From positions 1 to 6,183 of the forward strand of contig CAIJKT010000687.1 of NCBI GenBank assembly GCA_903821255.1: DNA of 6,183 nt. The letters run 5' to 3'. Made by a program: the position numbers and the translations under genes. Below, in pieces: positions 1 to 6,183 of this stretch. Every line of letters begins with the position of its first letter. The first letter of the stretch is position 1. Below the pieces are notes generated by a model that saw only the letters and a list, made by a program, of their open reading frames with translations, was not told where the DNA came from and did not search any database. This stretch comes from an uncultured Lentisphaeria bacterium (GTDB lineage Bacteria > Verrucomicrobiota > Lentisphaeria > Victivallales > Victivallaceae).

Positions 1-166
1 CCGCATGGCGGCTCCCCGGCGCTTTCAGCGCCCGCACCACAATCGAGAACAGCAATAAAAACGTCTTGCCCGAGCGCGAGCCCCCAAACAAGAGCAGATT
101 CCTGACCATCCCCCCGATCAGTTTCAGCGCTGTTCGCTGGTCATCCGTAAATGTAAAGCCTGTCAT
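1..166 (-). CDS. Phage terminase large subunit, N-terminal fragment (runs off the left edge)
   Basis: Reading the minus strand from the ATG at 166-164 gives 55 complete codons to the window edge with no stop. The peptide starts MTGFTFTDDQ. It carries the ATPase Walker A motif GGSRSGKT at residues 28-35, preceded by LLLF, then FLLLFSIVVRAL and APGSRHA at residues 49-55. This pattern is typical of the large terminase subunit that powers DNA packaging into phage heads; the Walker B motif and the nuclease domain would lie outside the window. The start is supported by a Shine-Dalgarno AAGGA at 180-176, nine bases upstream. It is divergent from the regulator at 461, so it belongs to a different transcription unit, probably a prophage packaging module. 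No small terminase gene precedes it in the window. The family call rests on motif recognition of a short fragment; another P-loop ATPase is possible but less likely. Confidence 0.83.
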   Translation of the reverse strand, partial: MTGFTFTDDQRTALKLIGGMVRNLLLFGGSRSGKTFLLLFSIVVRALKAPGSRHA

Positions 167-229
167 AAATCAAAATCCTTTTTTATCCACAAAAAAACAA
201 AATGGCAACATTAAAAATTTTAACAATCA

Positions 230-256
230 ATTATCTATATATAGTAAATTTGTCAA
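230..256 (-). promoter_or_regulatory. Possible promoter for the terminase gene
   Basis: On the minus strand a perfect -35 hexamer TTGACA lies at 256-251 and a near-consensus -10 GATAAT at 235-230. The spacer is 15 bp, shorter than the preferred 17, in an AT-rich tract. It would give a leader of about 60 bases before the terminase ATG at 166. The short spacer and the AT-rich background make this tentative. Confidence 0.35.
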
Positions 257-409
257 CCGGAACGGTGCAAATTAGTTCAAATAGCGCTAATAATACAAAA
301 ATCTATTTTGCTGCTTGGATGAGCATTCTTAAAAATCGACTATTTCCCGATTGAATCTGGCATGTGTAAAAAAAGTTAGAATATTCTTGCCAAGCCGACA
401 CTATGCCTA

Positions 410-438
410 TTGACAGGGCGTGTATCATACAGTATAAT
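410..438 (+). promoter_or_regulatory. Consensus sigma70-type promoter of the regulator/glycoside hydrolase operon
   Basis: A perfect -35 box TTGACA at 410-415 and a perfect -10 box TATAAT at 433-438 are separated by exactly 17 bp, the ideal housekeeping-sigma spacing. Transcription should start near 445, only about 15 to 28 bases before the candidate start codons of the regulator at 461 and 473. A promoter this strong next to a repressor-type gene suggests it is normally held down by repression, consistent with the palindrome overlapping the -10 box. Confidence 0.8.
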
Positions 439-440
439 AC
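422..440. promoter_or_regulatory. 19-bp palindrome overlapping the -10 box; candidate operator
   Basis: The sequence GTATCATACAGTATAATAC is an inverted repeat centred on A431, with 8 of 9 base pairs matching. Each half, GTATnATAC, is itself a small palindrome, so it can also be read as two adjacent sites. It covers the spacer and the whole -10 hexamer, where a bound repressor would block polymerase. A further short dyad, TTGT-4-ACAA, lies at 443-454 just past the predicted transcription start. By analogy with AraR, a known GntR-DNA-binding/LacI-sensor chimera, the regulator encoded immediately downstream is the likely ligand; that pairing is inference. Confidence 0.55.
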
Positions 441-460
441 AGTTGTATTAACAATGAGAA

Positions 461-1543
461 ATGGACGGTAAGATGCTGACTATCAGCTTAAAACATGAAG
501 AGTTATATAATCTGTTGCGGAAAGAACTGATCAAGCTGTCTCCCGGCGAAAAGTTTTTTTCGATTAGAGATATCATGAAGCGTTACGAGGTCAGCCAGTT
601 GACTGTGGACAAGACGCTTTCCAAACTGCGTAACGAAGGTTTTTTGAAGAACTCGGCAGGAAAAGGATTATTCGCCTCGGAGCAGGTAAGCCGGTTATCC
701 AGGAAAAATCTGCCGACCTATCTGCTGGCAGTGCCGCAATGGAAGTCTATTGATATCGATGTTCTGGAGCAAACGGTCAGGGATGTGGCGGCGTCCTATC
801 CGAAGCAGCGGCTGCTGGTGCATAAATTTGACCCTGCCTGCGTCCTGCCGCAGAATCTGCCGCTTCAGGAGGAGAATGTGACAGGGGTCGTCATGCTGAC
901 TTCCAGCTCCAATCTTAAGTTTGAAGATCTGCAGCACATCAATAATTATCATTGCCCGCTGATTATGCTGGGCCACCATCTGGAAGACCTGAACATCGCC
1001 GGGGTCAATGCCGATGACGTGTTTGCCGGCAATCTGGCCGCCGATTATCTGGAACGGCGCGGACACCGCCATATCGCCGTTCTTCTGTCTGAACCGCACA
1101 ACAATATTATCATGACCCGCGTGAAAGCAATCTGCGACTATGCTGAACTGCGGGGGGTGAAAACAGAGCTTATCGACTGCGAAGTGAAAAGTGGTGAAGT
1201 CGCCAACGAAAAAGCGTACCGCAAATTCACTGATGTACTGAATACGAAGTATTCATTTACGGCAGTCGTCGGCATCAGCGGGGATTCGATGCAGGGCGCG
1301 GTTAACGCCTGTCACAATAAGAATGTCCGCATCCCCGATGATTTGAGCATGATCGCCATCGGGGCTGAGCTTCTGACCGGAACATTTTATCCGCCAATGA
1401 CAACGGTGGCGCTGAATTTCGGAAGTCAGATAAAGACCGCGTTGCTGCTGCTGGACCAGATGGTCAATAATCCCGGACAGGAAGTAAAATCGGTTTATCA
1501 CCGTCCGGTCATAATCGAACGCAAATCCGTAAAAACCATATAA
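461..1543 (+). CDS. GntR-type winged-helix / LacI-type sensor hybrid transcriptional regulator
   Basis: A cytoplasmic sugar-responsive regulator of 360 residues. Residues 12-72 form a GntR winged helix: PGEKFFSIRDIMKRYEVS, then LTVDKTLSKLRNEG (recognition helix) and the wing signature AGKGLF. Residues 87-355 resemble the periplasmic-binding-protein-like effector domain of LacI/GalR proteins: GVVMLTSS, IAGVNADD with GNLAADYLERRGHRHIAVL (180-208), IPDDLSMIAIG (291-301), and the C-terminal PPMTTVALNF followed by HRPVIIERKS. This order matches AraR-like chimeras, and its length is normal for them. The start is uncertain: ATG 461 has almost no Shine-Dalgarno, while ATG 473 (MLTISLKH) has a loose GGACGG just upstream and would also keep the whole domain. 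It is first in an operon with the pseudopilin and glycoside hydrolase and probably controls it through the palindrome at 422-440. The effector sugar cannot be told from the sequence. Confidence 0.92.
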   Translation: MDGKMLTISLKHEELYNLLRKELIKLSPGEKFFSIRDIMKRYEVSQLTVDKTLSKLRNEGFLKNSAGKGLFASEQVSRLSRKNLPTYLLAVPQWKSIDIDVLEQTVRDVAASYPKQRLLVHKFDPACVLPQNLPLQEENVTGVVMLTSSSNLKFEDLQHINNYHCPLIMLGHHLEDLNIAGVNADDVFAGNLAADYLERRGHRHIAVLLSEPHNNIIMTRVKAICDYAELRGVKTELIDCEVKSGEVANEKAYRKFTDVLNTKYSFTAVVGISGDSMQGAVNACHNKNVRIPDDLSMIAIGAELLTGTFYPPMTTVALNFGSQIKTALLLLDQMVNNPGQEVKSVYHRPVIIERKSVKTI

Positions 1544-1590
1544 CTGCATGAGGCAAGAAAATGAATATGAGCAGAACAAATTCTCAAAAT

Positions 1591-1598
1591 AAAGGAGG
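1591..1598 (+). promoter_or_regulatory. Strong ribosome binding site fixing the pseudopilin start
   Basis: AAAGGAGG, an essentially perfect anti-16S complement, lies seven bases before the ATG at 1606. The reading frame is open further upstream to an ATG at 1561, but that one lacks such a site and would place this Shine-Dalgarno inside the gene. Start 1606 is therefore preferred. Confidence 0.85.
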
Positions 1599-1605
1599 CG
1601 ATCGT

Positions 1606-2394
1606 ATGTGCTGCATTTACTCTGGAACCGCGCAAATGGCAAGCTGGAAACAAAAGGCCGCTAAACGGCGGCAAAATTTCACACTTATTGAACTCCTGGT
1701 GGTGATAGCTATCATAGCTATCCTGGCTTCAATGCTGCTGCCGGCCCTGAGCAAAGCCAGAGAGCGGGCGAAACAGATCACCTGTACCAACAATATGAAA
1801 ACTCAAGCCACCAGTGTCGCCATGTACACTAACGATTACAGCGATTTTCTGCCTTACATGGTTGCAACAGCGTACAGCGCCACCAGTGACAGTTGGAATT
1901 CGCAGGGCGGCTTTTTAATGTGGGGCTGGCCGCGCAAACTGCATCCGTACATTAAAAATCTGCGAAGCGCGTTTTGTGTCAAAGACCCGTCCTATGCTCC
2001 AAATGAGAAATATTTTAACTATACCGTCGGACGGGGCGCCGCTGTAGTGTGGAATCAGTTTGTATCTTATACATGGCGCTATCCATTGCACCACATGGCT
2101 GAAAATCCAGCCGGCCCGCAAACAATACTCAAGCTCAATATGTTGAAGTTCCCCAGCAGGCAGGCAATCATGCATGAACTCCGTACGTTCCATTCTCCGA
2201 CGGTGCAACTGGTTTCCTCCGGCTTTTCGCAAACAAAATTGAGCAATAATGTTACCGTCGGCGCAGTTTATTCCGATGCTTCAGTGCGAAACTGGACAAT
2301 CACCACCCGTACATCCAACGGCTGGGAAACAGCTTTTGTCAAGGGCGACACCACCGCGCAGTGGTATGATTGCCGCAGTCGTTATGATGAGTAA
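1606..2394 (+). CDS. Type II secretion/type IV pilin-like pseudopilin (prepilin-type N-terminal domain)
   Basis: A 262-residue protein with a class III prepilin signal. A basic leader (residues 1-24, ending [10 protein letters not shown]) is followed by [12 protein letters not shown], with the conserved Glu29 five residues after the predicted cleavage site, and a hydrophobic helix to about residue 48 ending [13 protein letters not shown]. Prepilin peptidase would cut before Phe25 and methylate it. The usual Gly at -1 is Asn24 here, and the leader is long, with an N-terminal Cys-Cys. The segment [12 protein letters not shown] (73-84) is typical of large pseudopilins of the PVC group. The C-terminal [10 protein letters not shown] (221-230) resembles a degenerate version of their aspartate-glycine (H-X9-DG) motif with the Gly replaced. 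Such proteins sit in the inner membrane or in a secretion pseudopilus. It lies 62 bp after the regulator and 21 bp before the glycoside hydrolase, so it is likely co-transcribed. Its exact job is unknown. Confidence 0.9.
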   Translation: MCCIYSGTAQMASWKQKAAKRRQNFTLIELLVVIAIIAILASMLLPALSKARERAKQITCTNNMKTQATSVAMYTNDYSDFLPYMVATAYSATSDSWNSQGGFLMWGWPRKLHPYIKNLRSAFCVKDPSYAPNEKYFNYTVGRGAAVVWNQFVSYTWRYPLHHMAENPAGPQTILKLNMLKFPSRQAIMHELRTFHSPTVQLVSSGFSQTKLSNNVTVGAVYSDASVRNWTITTRTSNGWETAFVKGDTTAQWYDCRSRYDE

Positions 2395-2415
2395 TATTTA
2401 GTAAAAGAAAATACA

Positions 2416-5079
2416 ATGAAAGCAAAAATTATATCGGCATTGATTGCCGGGCTGGCGTTTGCCGTGACCGCGTCGGATTACATCCGCAATAGTGATTTTT
2501 CCCGGCTGGATGATAAAGGCGTTCCGGCAGGCTGGAACTTGCGCGACACTAAAACCAAACCTGTTAACAGCTCCCGCACCGCGGACAAACCGGCTGTAAC
2601 AGTTAAAGACGGCGTACTTAAGCTGGATACAGATACGGGGAAATTCGAAGTGATGTTAATTCACTTCCGGATTCCGGCGAAACAGAATACCGCTTATAAT
2701 TTGAGCTATCAGGTGCGCGCAATTGGCAGTTGTTCCTACCGGGCAGTCAGCCAGTGGATGACTGCCGCCGGCGGGAGGGACGGCTGGAATGGCGTCGGCG
2801 GAGCATGGGTGGAAGGTTCCAATGAATGGAAGATCGGTAATTTGGCGATCCAGGTTCCGGCTGACGGCCGTGAATTGTACTGCTATTTTGCCGCGACCGG
2901 GCCTGGCGCAATCGAATTTAAGGATATCAAGTTCAAAACTGCCGGAGTGGATATCAGTTTGAACAATGAACTTAAGGTCTTTACGCCGGATCAAAAAGTG
3001 CATCTTGTTTTTAATAATCTGCTCAACCGTGAAAACAGAATTGAATATACGATAACCGACTTCCACGGGCAAAAGATTGCATCTGATTCAGTGACAGAAA
3101 ATTCATCTGTTGAGTTGCCCGCTTTTAAACCGGGATACTATGAGATATTTGCCGGAGAAATGGATAAATCCGGCAAAAAAGTTGCTTCCAGAAAATGTAC
3201 ATTTGCAGTTATTCCACAAGTACCTGACGCAGTTCGCGCCAGTCCGAAAAATCAATTTGGCGCGATGGTCAACCCGCACACGGTTTATCCTTTCGACCAG
3301 AAAGAGATGGACGCCAGATTTATGAACCGCATTGGCATTCGTTATGTCCGCACACATCGCCTGAGCTGGATTCATGCGCAGAAAAGCGCAGATTCTCCGA
3401 TTGACTGGAAAAATCTTGATGAAGAAGTTGCTTTGTATGAGAAATACGGCATAAAACCGGTAGCAACTACCGGCTGGCCGACTCCAGTCTGGGCATCAGA
3501 CGCCGCAGGCAGCAATCTTGCCAATAAGGGCAACTTTGTGCCGAAAACCGGGTTTATGCCGCTGCACTGGAAATTTTATTCTGAAATGAGCAGGCGCTAT
3601 AAAGGTAAAATCGCTTATTTTGAAATCGGCAACGAGGTTGACGCTTCCAATTTCTGGCTTGGACAGTTGAAAAATGCGCAGACAGGCGATGATAAAGCGA
3701 TTTTTCAGGATTATATTGATTATTATATCGCGACAGCGAAGGCGATAAAATCAGGCGATCCATCAGCAAAAGTAGGTCCGGGAACCACCGGAGCAATGCC
3801 GGACGGACATACTTACAAACCATGGCTGGATCGTTTCCTGCAGTCCCCGGCCGCTGAATATACCGATATTTTCTGTACGCATTACAAAGCGGATTTGAAT
3901 AATATTCGCGACATCATGAAGAAGCACAACAAGACCGTCCCGGTTGTAATTACTGAAATCGGCGGACTGGTTCTCACCGAAACGTATGAAACTACGCCGG
4001 AAAATTTGCGTAAACTCGGGAAATTGACTTATTCGCAATTTGTGCCGCAGCTCAACAGCGGAGGACTGGCGCTGTGCAAATTTCTGCTGCGCAGGATTCC
4101 GGAAGTGAAAGAGGGCTGGATATCCGAAATGCTTGATGCCGACTACACCATCCGCCCGGAATTCGTTGCTTACGCAACGCTCATTCGATTAACCGGGAAT
4201 GCCGATTTCGAAAAAGAGTTGAATATCACCCGGAATGTTGATTCAGGCTGGCTCGAAGGGTATCGCTGCAAAGAAGGCGACAAGGTTATCAATATTATCA
4301 TGCTCAATGATTCACCCGGCGGGAAAGCAACGTTCAAGACTCCGGACAAGAGCTTGAAGCTGATCGATGTAATGGGCAATGAAACAGTCATCACTCCGGT
4401 GAATGGCAAGTTTGAACTATTGATGGAAGAGAATCTGCCCGTTTTTATTGCCGGCGGACTCGTTGAAAATGAAGGCGCGGTAAAACATCCTGAGCCGCAA
4501 CTGGTCAGTAGAAAATTCCTGACCTTGACCAATGGCAATTTTGAAGCTACATTAAACAATGGCAGAATCCCCGGCTGGAATACAGTTACCGATGGAATGT
4601 CCATTGCCGACGCCGTAATGAACTCTTTTGCCGTCAAACTGGATGCTGAAAACAAGGCTGAAGGAAAGTATTCGCTCTTTATGAGCAGTGAAAAGCAGAC
4701 TCAGTGGTATGGTGTTTTATGTCAGTTGCCGATGAATGAAATTCCTAATCCGAAACCGGGTGAATATGTGATTTTCAATGTCACTTACAAACAAAAGGGT
4801 GAGAATATCGTTGGCACCGGCGCCGGACTGACCCTGGGATTCCGGGCTGACGACATGCGCCGCGTCTCCTTTGGCGGCGGGAATTGGGACAAGGGTACGT
4901 TTGACTGGACAGCTAAGAGTTTTATCACTAAACCTTATACTTCGTTCCATAAAGACTGTAAAAAGATCACGCTTGAGTTTTATCTTGGAATTGCGACCGG
5001 CAAGGTCTGGATTGACGATGTCAAAGTGGAAGTGGAACTCTGGCGCAAGAGCAATGCGGCGGCAAACTATATAAATTGA
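2416..5079 (+). CDS. Secreted multidomain glycoside hydrolase, clan GH-A (GH39/GH5/GH51-like)
   Basis: An 887-residue exported enzyme predicted to cleave glycosidic bonds in a polysaccharide. Residues 1-19 are a Sec signal peptide (MKAKIISALIAGLAFAVTA, cut after Ala19). Residues 21-175 look like a jelly-roll carbohydrate-binding module, with an NSDF start, PAGW, and an IEFKDIKFK ending. Residues 178-268 are an Ig-like strand-rich linker. Residues about 278-590 form a TIM barrel: IGIRYVRTHRLSW, YGIKPVATTGWPTPVWAS, the acid/base motif EIGNE (Glu407 after Asn406), and the nucleophile strand VVITEIGG (Glu514). The Asn-Glu and second Glu about 107 residues apart fit a retaining clan GH-A enzyme. 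Residues 595-685 are probably an accessory beta domain. Residues 703-873 form a second binding-like module (NGNF, IPGW, GKVWIDDVKVE). The Shine-Dalgarno is weak (AGAAA region). It shares an operon with the pseudopilin and regulator. Substrate and exact family are unresolved. Confidence 0.88.
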   Translation: MKAKIISALIAGLAFAVTASDYIRNSDFSRLDDKGVPAGWNLRDTKTKPVNSSRTADKPAVTVKDGVLKLDTDTGKFEVMLIHFRIPAKQNTAYNLSYQVRAIGSCSYRAVSQWMTAAGGRDGWNGVGGAWVEGSNEWKIGNLAIQVPADGRELYCYFAATGPGAIEFKDIKFKTAGVDISLNNELKVFTPDQKVHLVFNNLLNRENRIEYTITDFHGQKIASDSVTENSSVELPAFKPGYYEIFAGEMDKSGKKVASRKCTFAVIPQVPDAVRASPKNQFGAMVNPHTVYPFDQKEMDARFMNRIGIRYVRTHRLSWIHAQKSADSPIDWKNLDEEVALYEKYGIKPVATTGWPTPVWASDAAGSNLANKGNFVPKTGFMPLHWKFYSEMSRRYKGKIAYFEIGNEVDASNFWLGQLKNAQTGDDKAIFQDYIDYYIATAKAIKSGDPSAKVGPGTTGAMPDGHTYKPWLDRFLQSPAAEYTDIFCTHYKADLNNIRDIMKKHNKTVPVVITEIGGLVLTETYETTPENLRKLGKLTYSQFVPQLNSGGLALCKFLLRRIPEVKEGWISEMLDADYTIRPEFVAYATLIRLTGNADFEKELNITRNVDSGWLEGYRCKEGDKVINIIMLNDSPGGKATFKTPDKSLKLIDVMGNETVITPVNGKFELLMEENLPVFIAGGLVENEGAVKHPEPQLVSRKFLTLTNGNFEATLNNGRIPGWNTVTDGMSIADAVMNSFAVKLDAENKAEGKYSLFMSSEKQTQWYGVLCQLPMNEIPNPKPGEYVIFNVTYKQKGENIVGTGAGLTLGFRADDMRRVSFGGGNWDKGTFDWTAKSFITKPYTSFHKDCKKITLEFYLGIATGKVWIDDVKVEVELWRKSNAAANYIN

Positions 5080-5117
5080 TAAAGACATGGCAGTGAACAA
5101 CCAATGGCGGGGCGGAG

Positions 5118-6131
5118 ATGCTCGACAAAAATAATTGTTACGATGTAGTCGTGATTGGCGCCGGATCGGCAGGAAGCATTGCGGCACTGCAGGCGGGGCG
5201 GGCGGGAGCCAGAACCTTGCTGATTGAAAAAAGCAGCATGCCGGGCGGGACTTTAACGCTTTGCGGAGTTGATTTTCCCGGATTATTTCATGCCTGGGGT
5301 AAACCGGTGATTGCGGGTATCGGCTGGGAACTGGTCAGCGCTGCGGTCGCCGAAGGGCATGGAACAATGCCGGATTTCAGCCGTTATGATCTGCCGCACT
5401 GGAATTTGCAGGTGAAAGTAAATCCGGCGTTATGGGCATGTCTGCTGGATGAAGCGTTTACCGCATCCGGCGTGGATGTGCTTTATCATGCAATGCCGCT
5501 GACGGCAAGAGAATTGACCGACGGCGTCGAAATTACTGCCGCAACCAAGACGGGAGCCATTGAATATCATTGTCATACGGCGATTGACGCCACCGGCGAT
5601 GCAAATCTGACCGCCATGGCCGGATACGGAATCAGGCAGGGGGCGGAGAAACAGCCGGGGACGCCGATGGCGCGCCTGGGCGGTTATGATCTGGAACACG
5701 TTAACCTGATTGAAGTTGAAGAAGCCTACCGGAAAGCCGTCGCGACCGGCGAAATGAGTTATCTTGATACCGGTATGTCCAGATCAATGGCGCATCTGCT
5801 GTCCTGTAATGGTGAAAATTGCATTCATGTTCCGGTGGCTGATGCCGTTTCCAGCATGGACGAATCGACGGTGGAACGGCTGGGACGTGCGGCCGTATTG
5901 CGAATATACCGTTTTCTCCGGCAGTTTCGCGGATTGGAAATGCTGAAAATTGAATATATGGCGCCGCAGTGCGGGATTCGCGAAACTGCGGTTATAAACG
6001 GAGAGACAACCATTACGGTTGATGATTATGTCAACGGACGCTGCTGGGATGATTCCCTCTGTCACCTCAATTTAATCCTTCAAGAAGACCTTGTGCGTTT
6101 AAACGAATTTTTTCGCTTGCGGGGACTTTAG
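5118..6131 (+). CDS. FAD-dependent oxidoreductase, 3'-truncated at about 6065
   Basis: An FAD-binding protein of the FAD_oxidored type (GG-rich N-terminal Rossmann fold). It shows [10 protein letters not shown] with the dinucleotide motif G14-A-G16-S-A-G19, acidic Glu37 ending strand 2 (LLIEK), MPGGTLT (41-47), and the second FAD motif [17 protein letters not shown] (155-171). APQCGIRET (282-290) and the [16 protein letters not shown] region (301-316) match the family. After His316 (codon 6063-6065) the resemblance stops: the last 21 codons are antisense to the 3' end of formate--THF ligase. Relatives normally continue for over a hundred more residues, including a C-terminal FAD-contacting segment ending in a GRCIS-like motif, which is missing. 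The start ATG 5118 is the only one in frame after an upstream stop at 5094, with a G-rich stretch (5106-5117) as ribosome binding site. It lies 38 bp after the hydrolase, probably the same operon. Substrate unknown; function doubtful as it stands. Confidence 0.85.
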   Translation: MLDKNNCYDVVVIGAGSAGSIAALQAGRAGARTLLIEKSSMPGGTLTLCGVDFPGLFHAWGKPVIAGIGWELVSAAVAEGHGTMPDFSRYDLPHWNLQVKVNPALWACLLDEAFTASGVDVLYHAMPLTARELTDGVEITAATKTGAIEYHCHTAIDATGDANLTAMAGYGIRQGAEKQPGTPMARLGGYDLEHVNLIEVEEAYRKAVATGEMSYLDTGMSRSMAHLLSCNGENCIHVPVADAVSSMDESTVERLGRAAVLRIYRFLRQFRGLEMLKIEYMAPQCGIRETAVINGETTITVDDYVNGRCWDDSLCHLNLILQEDLVRLNEFFRLRGL

Positions 6132-6183
6132 GAAGTCCTGGCATCGTCATAAGGTCGCCACAGATCGCTACTACAAAACCATC
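6067..6183 (-). CDS. fhs: Formate--tetrahydrofolate ligase, C-terminal end (runs off the right edge)
   Basis: Reading the minus strand from 6183 gives 38 codons ending in TGA at 6069-6067. The peptide contains [17 protein letters not shown], then PKVPASEKI, and ends GLLEGLN. The block GD/[16 protein letters not shown] followed by a short Gly-rich tail is the well-known C-terminus of formyl-THF synthetase, the cytoplasmic enzyme that uses ATP to join formate to tetrahydrofolate in one-carbon metabolism. Only this tail is in the window, so the nucleotide and formate sites cannot be judged. It converges with the oxidoreductase and overlaps its open frame by 65 bp. No terminator hairpin follows its stop. 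It is a housekeeping-type gene unrelated to the glycan operon. Confidence 0.92.
   Translation of the reverse strand, partial: DGFVVAICGDLMTMPGLPKVPASEKIRLNAQGLLEGLN

Larger units (their letters stand above)
167..460. other. AT-rich divergent intergenic region
   Basis: This 294-bp stretch separates the divergent terminase and regulator genes. I see no convincing coding sequence in it: a plus-strand open frame from 66 to 275 is the antisense of the terminase continued into AT-rich DNA. It holds the terminase ribosome binding site (176-180), a possible minus-strand promoter (230-256), and the strong plus-strand promoter with its palindrome (410-440). The section from about 260 to 405 contains only short dyads, such as TAGCGCTA at 282-289, with no U-tract terminator or recognisable RNA gene. 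Confidence 0.7.

Noticed and set aside
66..275. 69-codon plus-strand open frame at the left edge
   Set aside because: It is antisense to the terminase fragment and then runs into AT-rich promoter DNA; its peptide is low-complexity and has no ribosome binding site.
282..289. TAGCGCTA palindrome in the intergenic region
   Set aside because: Only 8 bp, not extended by flanking bases, and not placed over a promoter element; likely chance.
454..471. Five-codon open frame (ATG AGA AAT GGA CGG TAA) overlapping the regulator start
   Set aside because: Too short to support as a leader peptide, with no ribosome binding site and no attenuator structure nearby.
1561..1605. 15-codon N-terminal extension of the pseudopilin
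   Set aside because: It would place the perfect Shine-Dalgarno at 1591-1598 inside the coding region; start 1606 is better supported.
1705..1722. Perfect 9-bp tandem repeat ATAGCTATC inside the pseudopilin gene
   Set aside because: It encodes Ile-Ala-Ile twice in the conserved pilin helix, so protein sequence explains it; no sign of wider repeat structure.
4170..4655. 161-codon minus-strand open frame inside the glycoside hydrolase
   Set aside because: Shadow frame of a strongly supported gene; its serine-rich peptide shows no domain features.
6070..6131. Last 21 codons of the oxidoreductase as a genuine C-terminus
   Set aside because: The opposite strand reads a clear formate--THF ligase C-terminus here, so this stretch is a read-through tail and not oxidoreductase sequence.

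Overview
The window looks like chromosomal or prophage-adjacent DNA from a Lentisphaerota-type bacterium (Victivallis/Lentisphaera relatives; other PVC phyla are possible). This placement is inferred from gene style. It rests on a pseudopilin with the [13 protein letters not shown]...LLPAL signature directly beside a large secreted glycoside hydrolase and a GntR/LacI hybrid regulator, an arrangement I associate with that phylum. No rRNA, tRNA or CRISPR is visible, so taxonomy is not proven.

Layout. At the left edge (166 down to 1, minus strand) are the first 55 codons of a phage terminase large subunit, with its Walker A motif GGSRSGKT. A 294-bp AT-rich intergenic region follows (167-460). 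It holds a possible promoter for the terminase, a fully consensus sigma70-type promoter facing right (TTGACA, 17 bp, TATAAT) and a 19-bp palindrome overlapping the -10 box. Four plus-strand genes then follow with short gaps (62, 21 and 38 bp) and no visible terminator: a GntR-type DNA-binding/LacI-type sensor regulator (461-1543), a type II secretion-like pseudopilin (1606-2394), an 887-residue secreted clan GH-A glycoside hydrolase with two carbohydrate-binding-like modules (2416-5079), and an FAD-dependent oxidoreductase (5118-6131). At the right edge, on the minus strand, are the last 38 codons and stop of formate--tetrahydrofolate ligase (6183 down to 6067).

How it may work together (inference): the regulator senses a sugar ligand and controls its own operon from the palindrome. 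The operon makes a secreted glycan-degrading enzyme, a pseudopilin that may take part in secretion or surface display, and an oxidoreductase of unknown substrate.

The most notable anomaly is at the right end. The oxidoreductase loses resemblance to its family near 6065, and its last 21 codons are simply the antisense of the formate--THF ligase 3' end. The protein therefore lacks the C-terminal FAD-binding part. This is either a real rearrangement that broke the gene or an assembly join.
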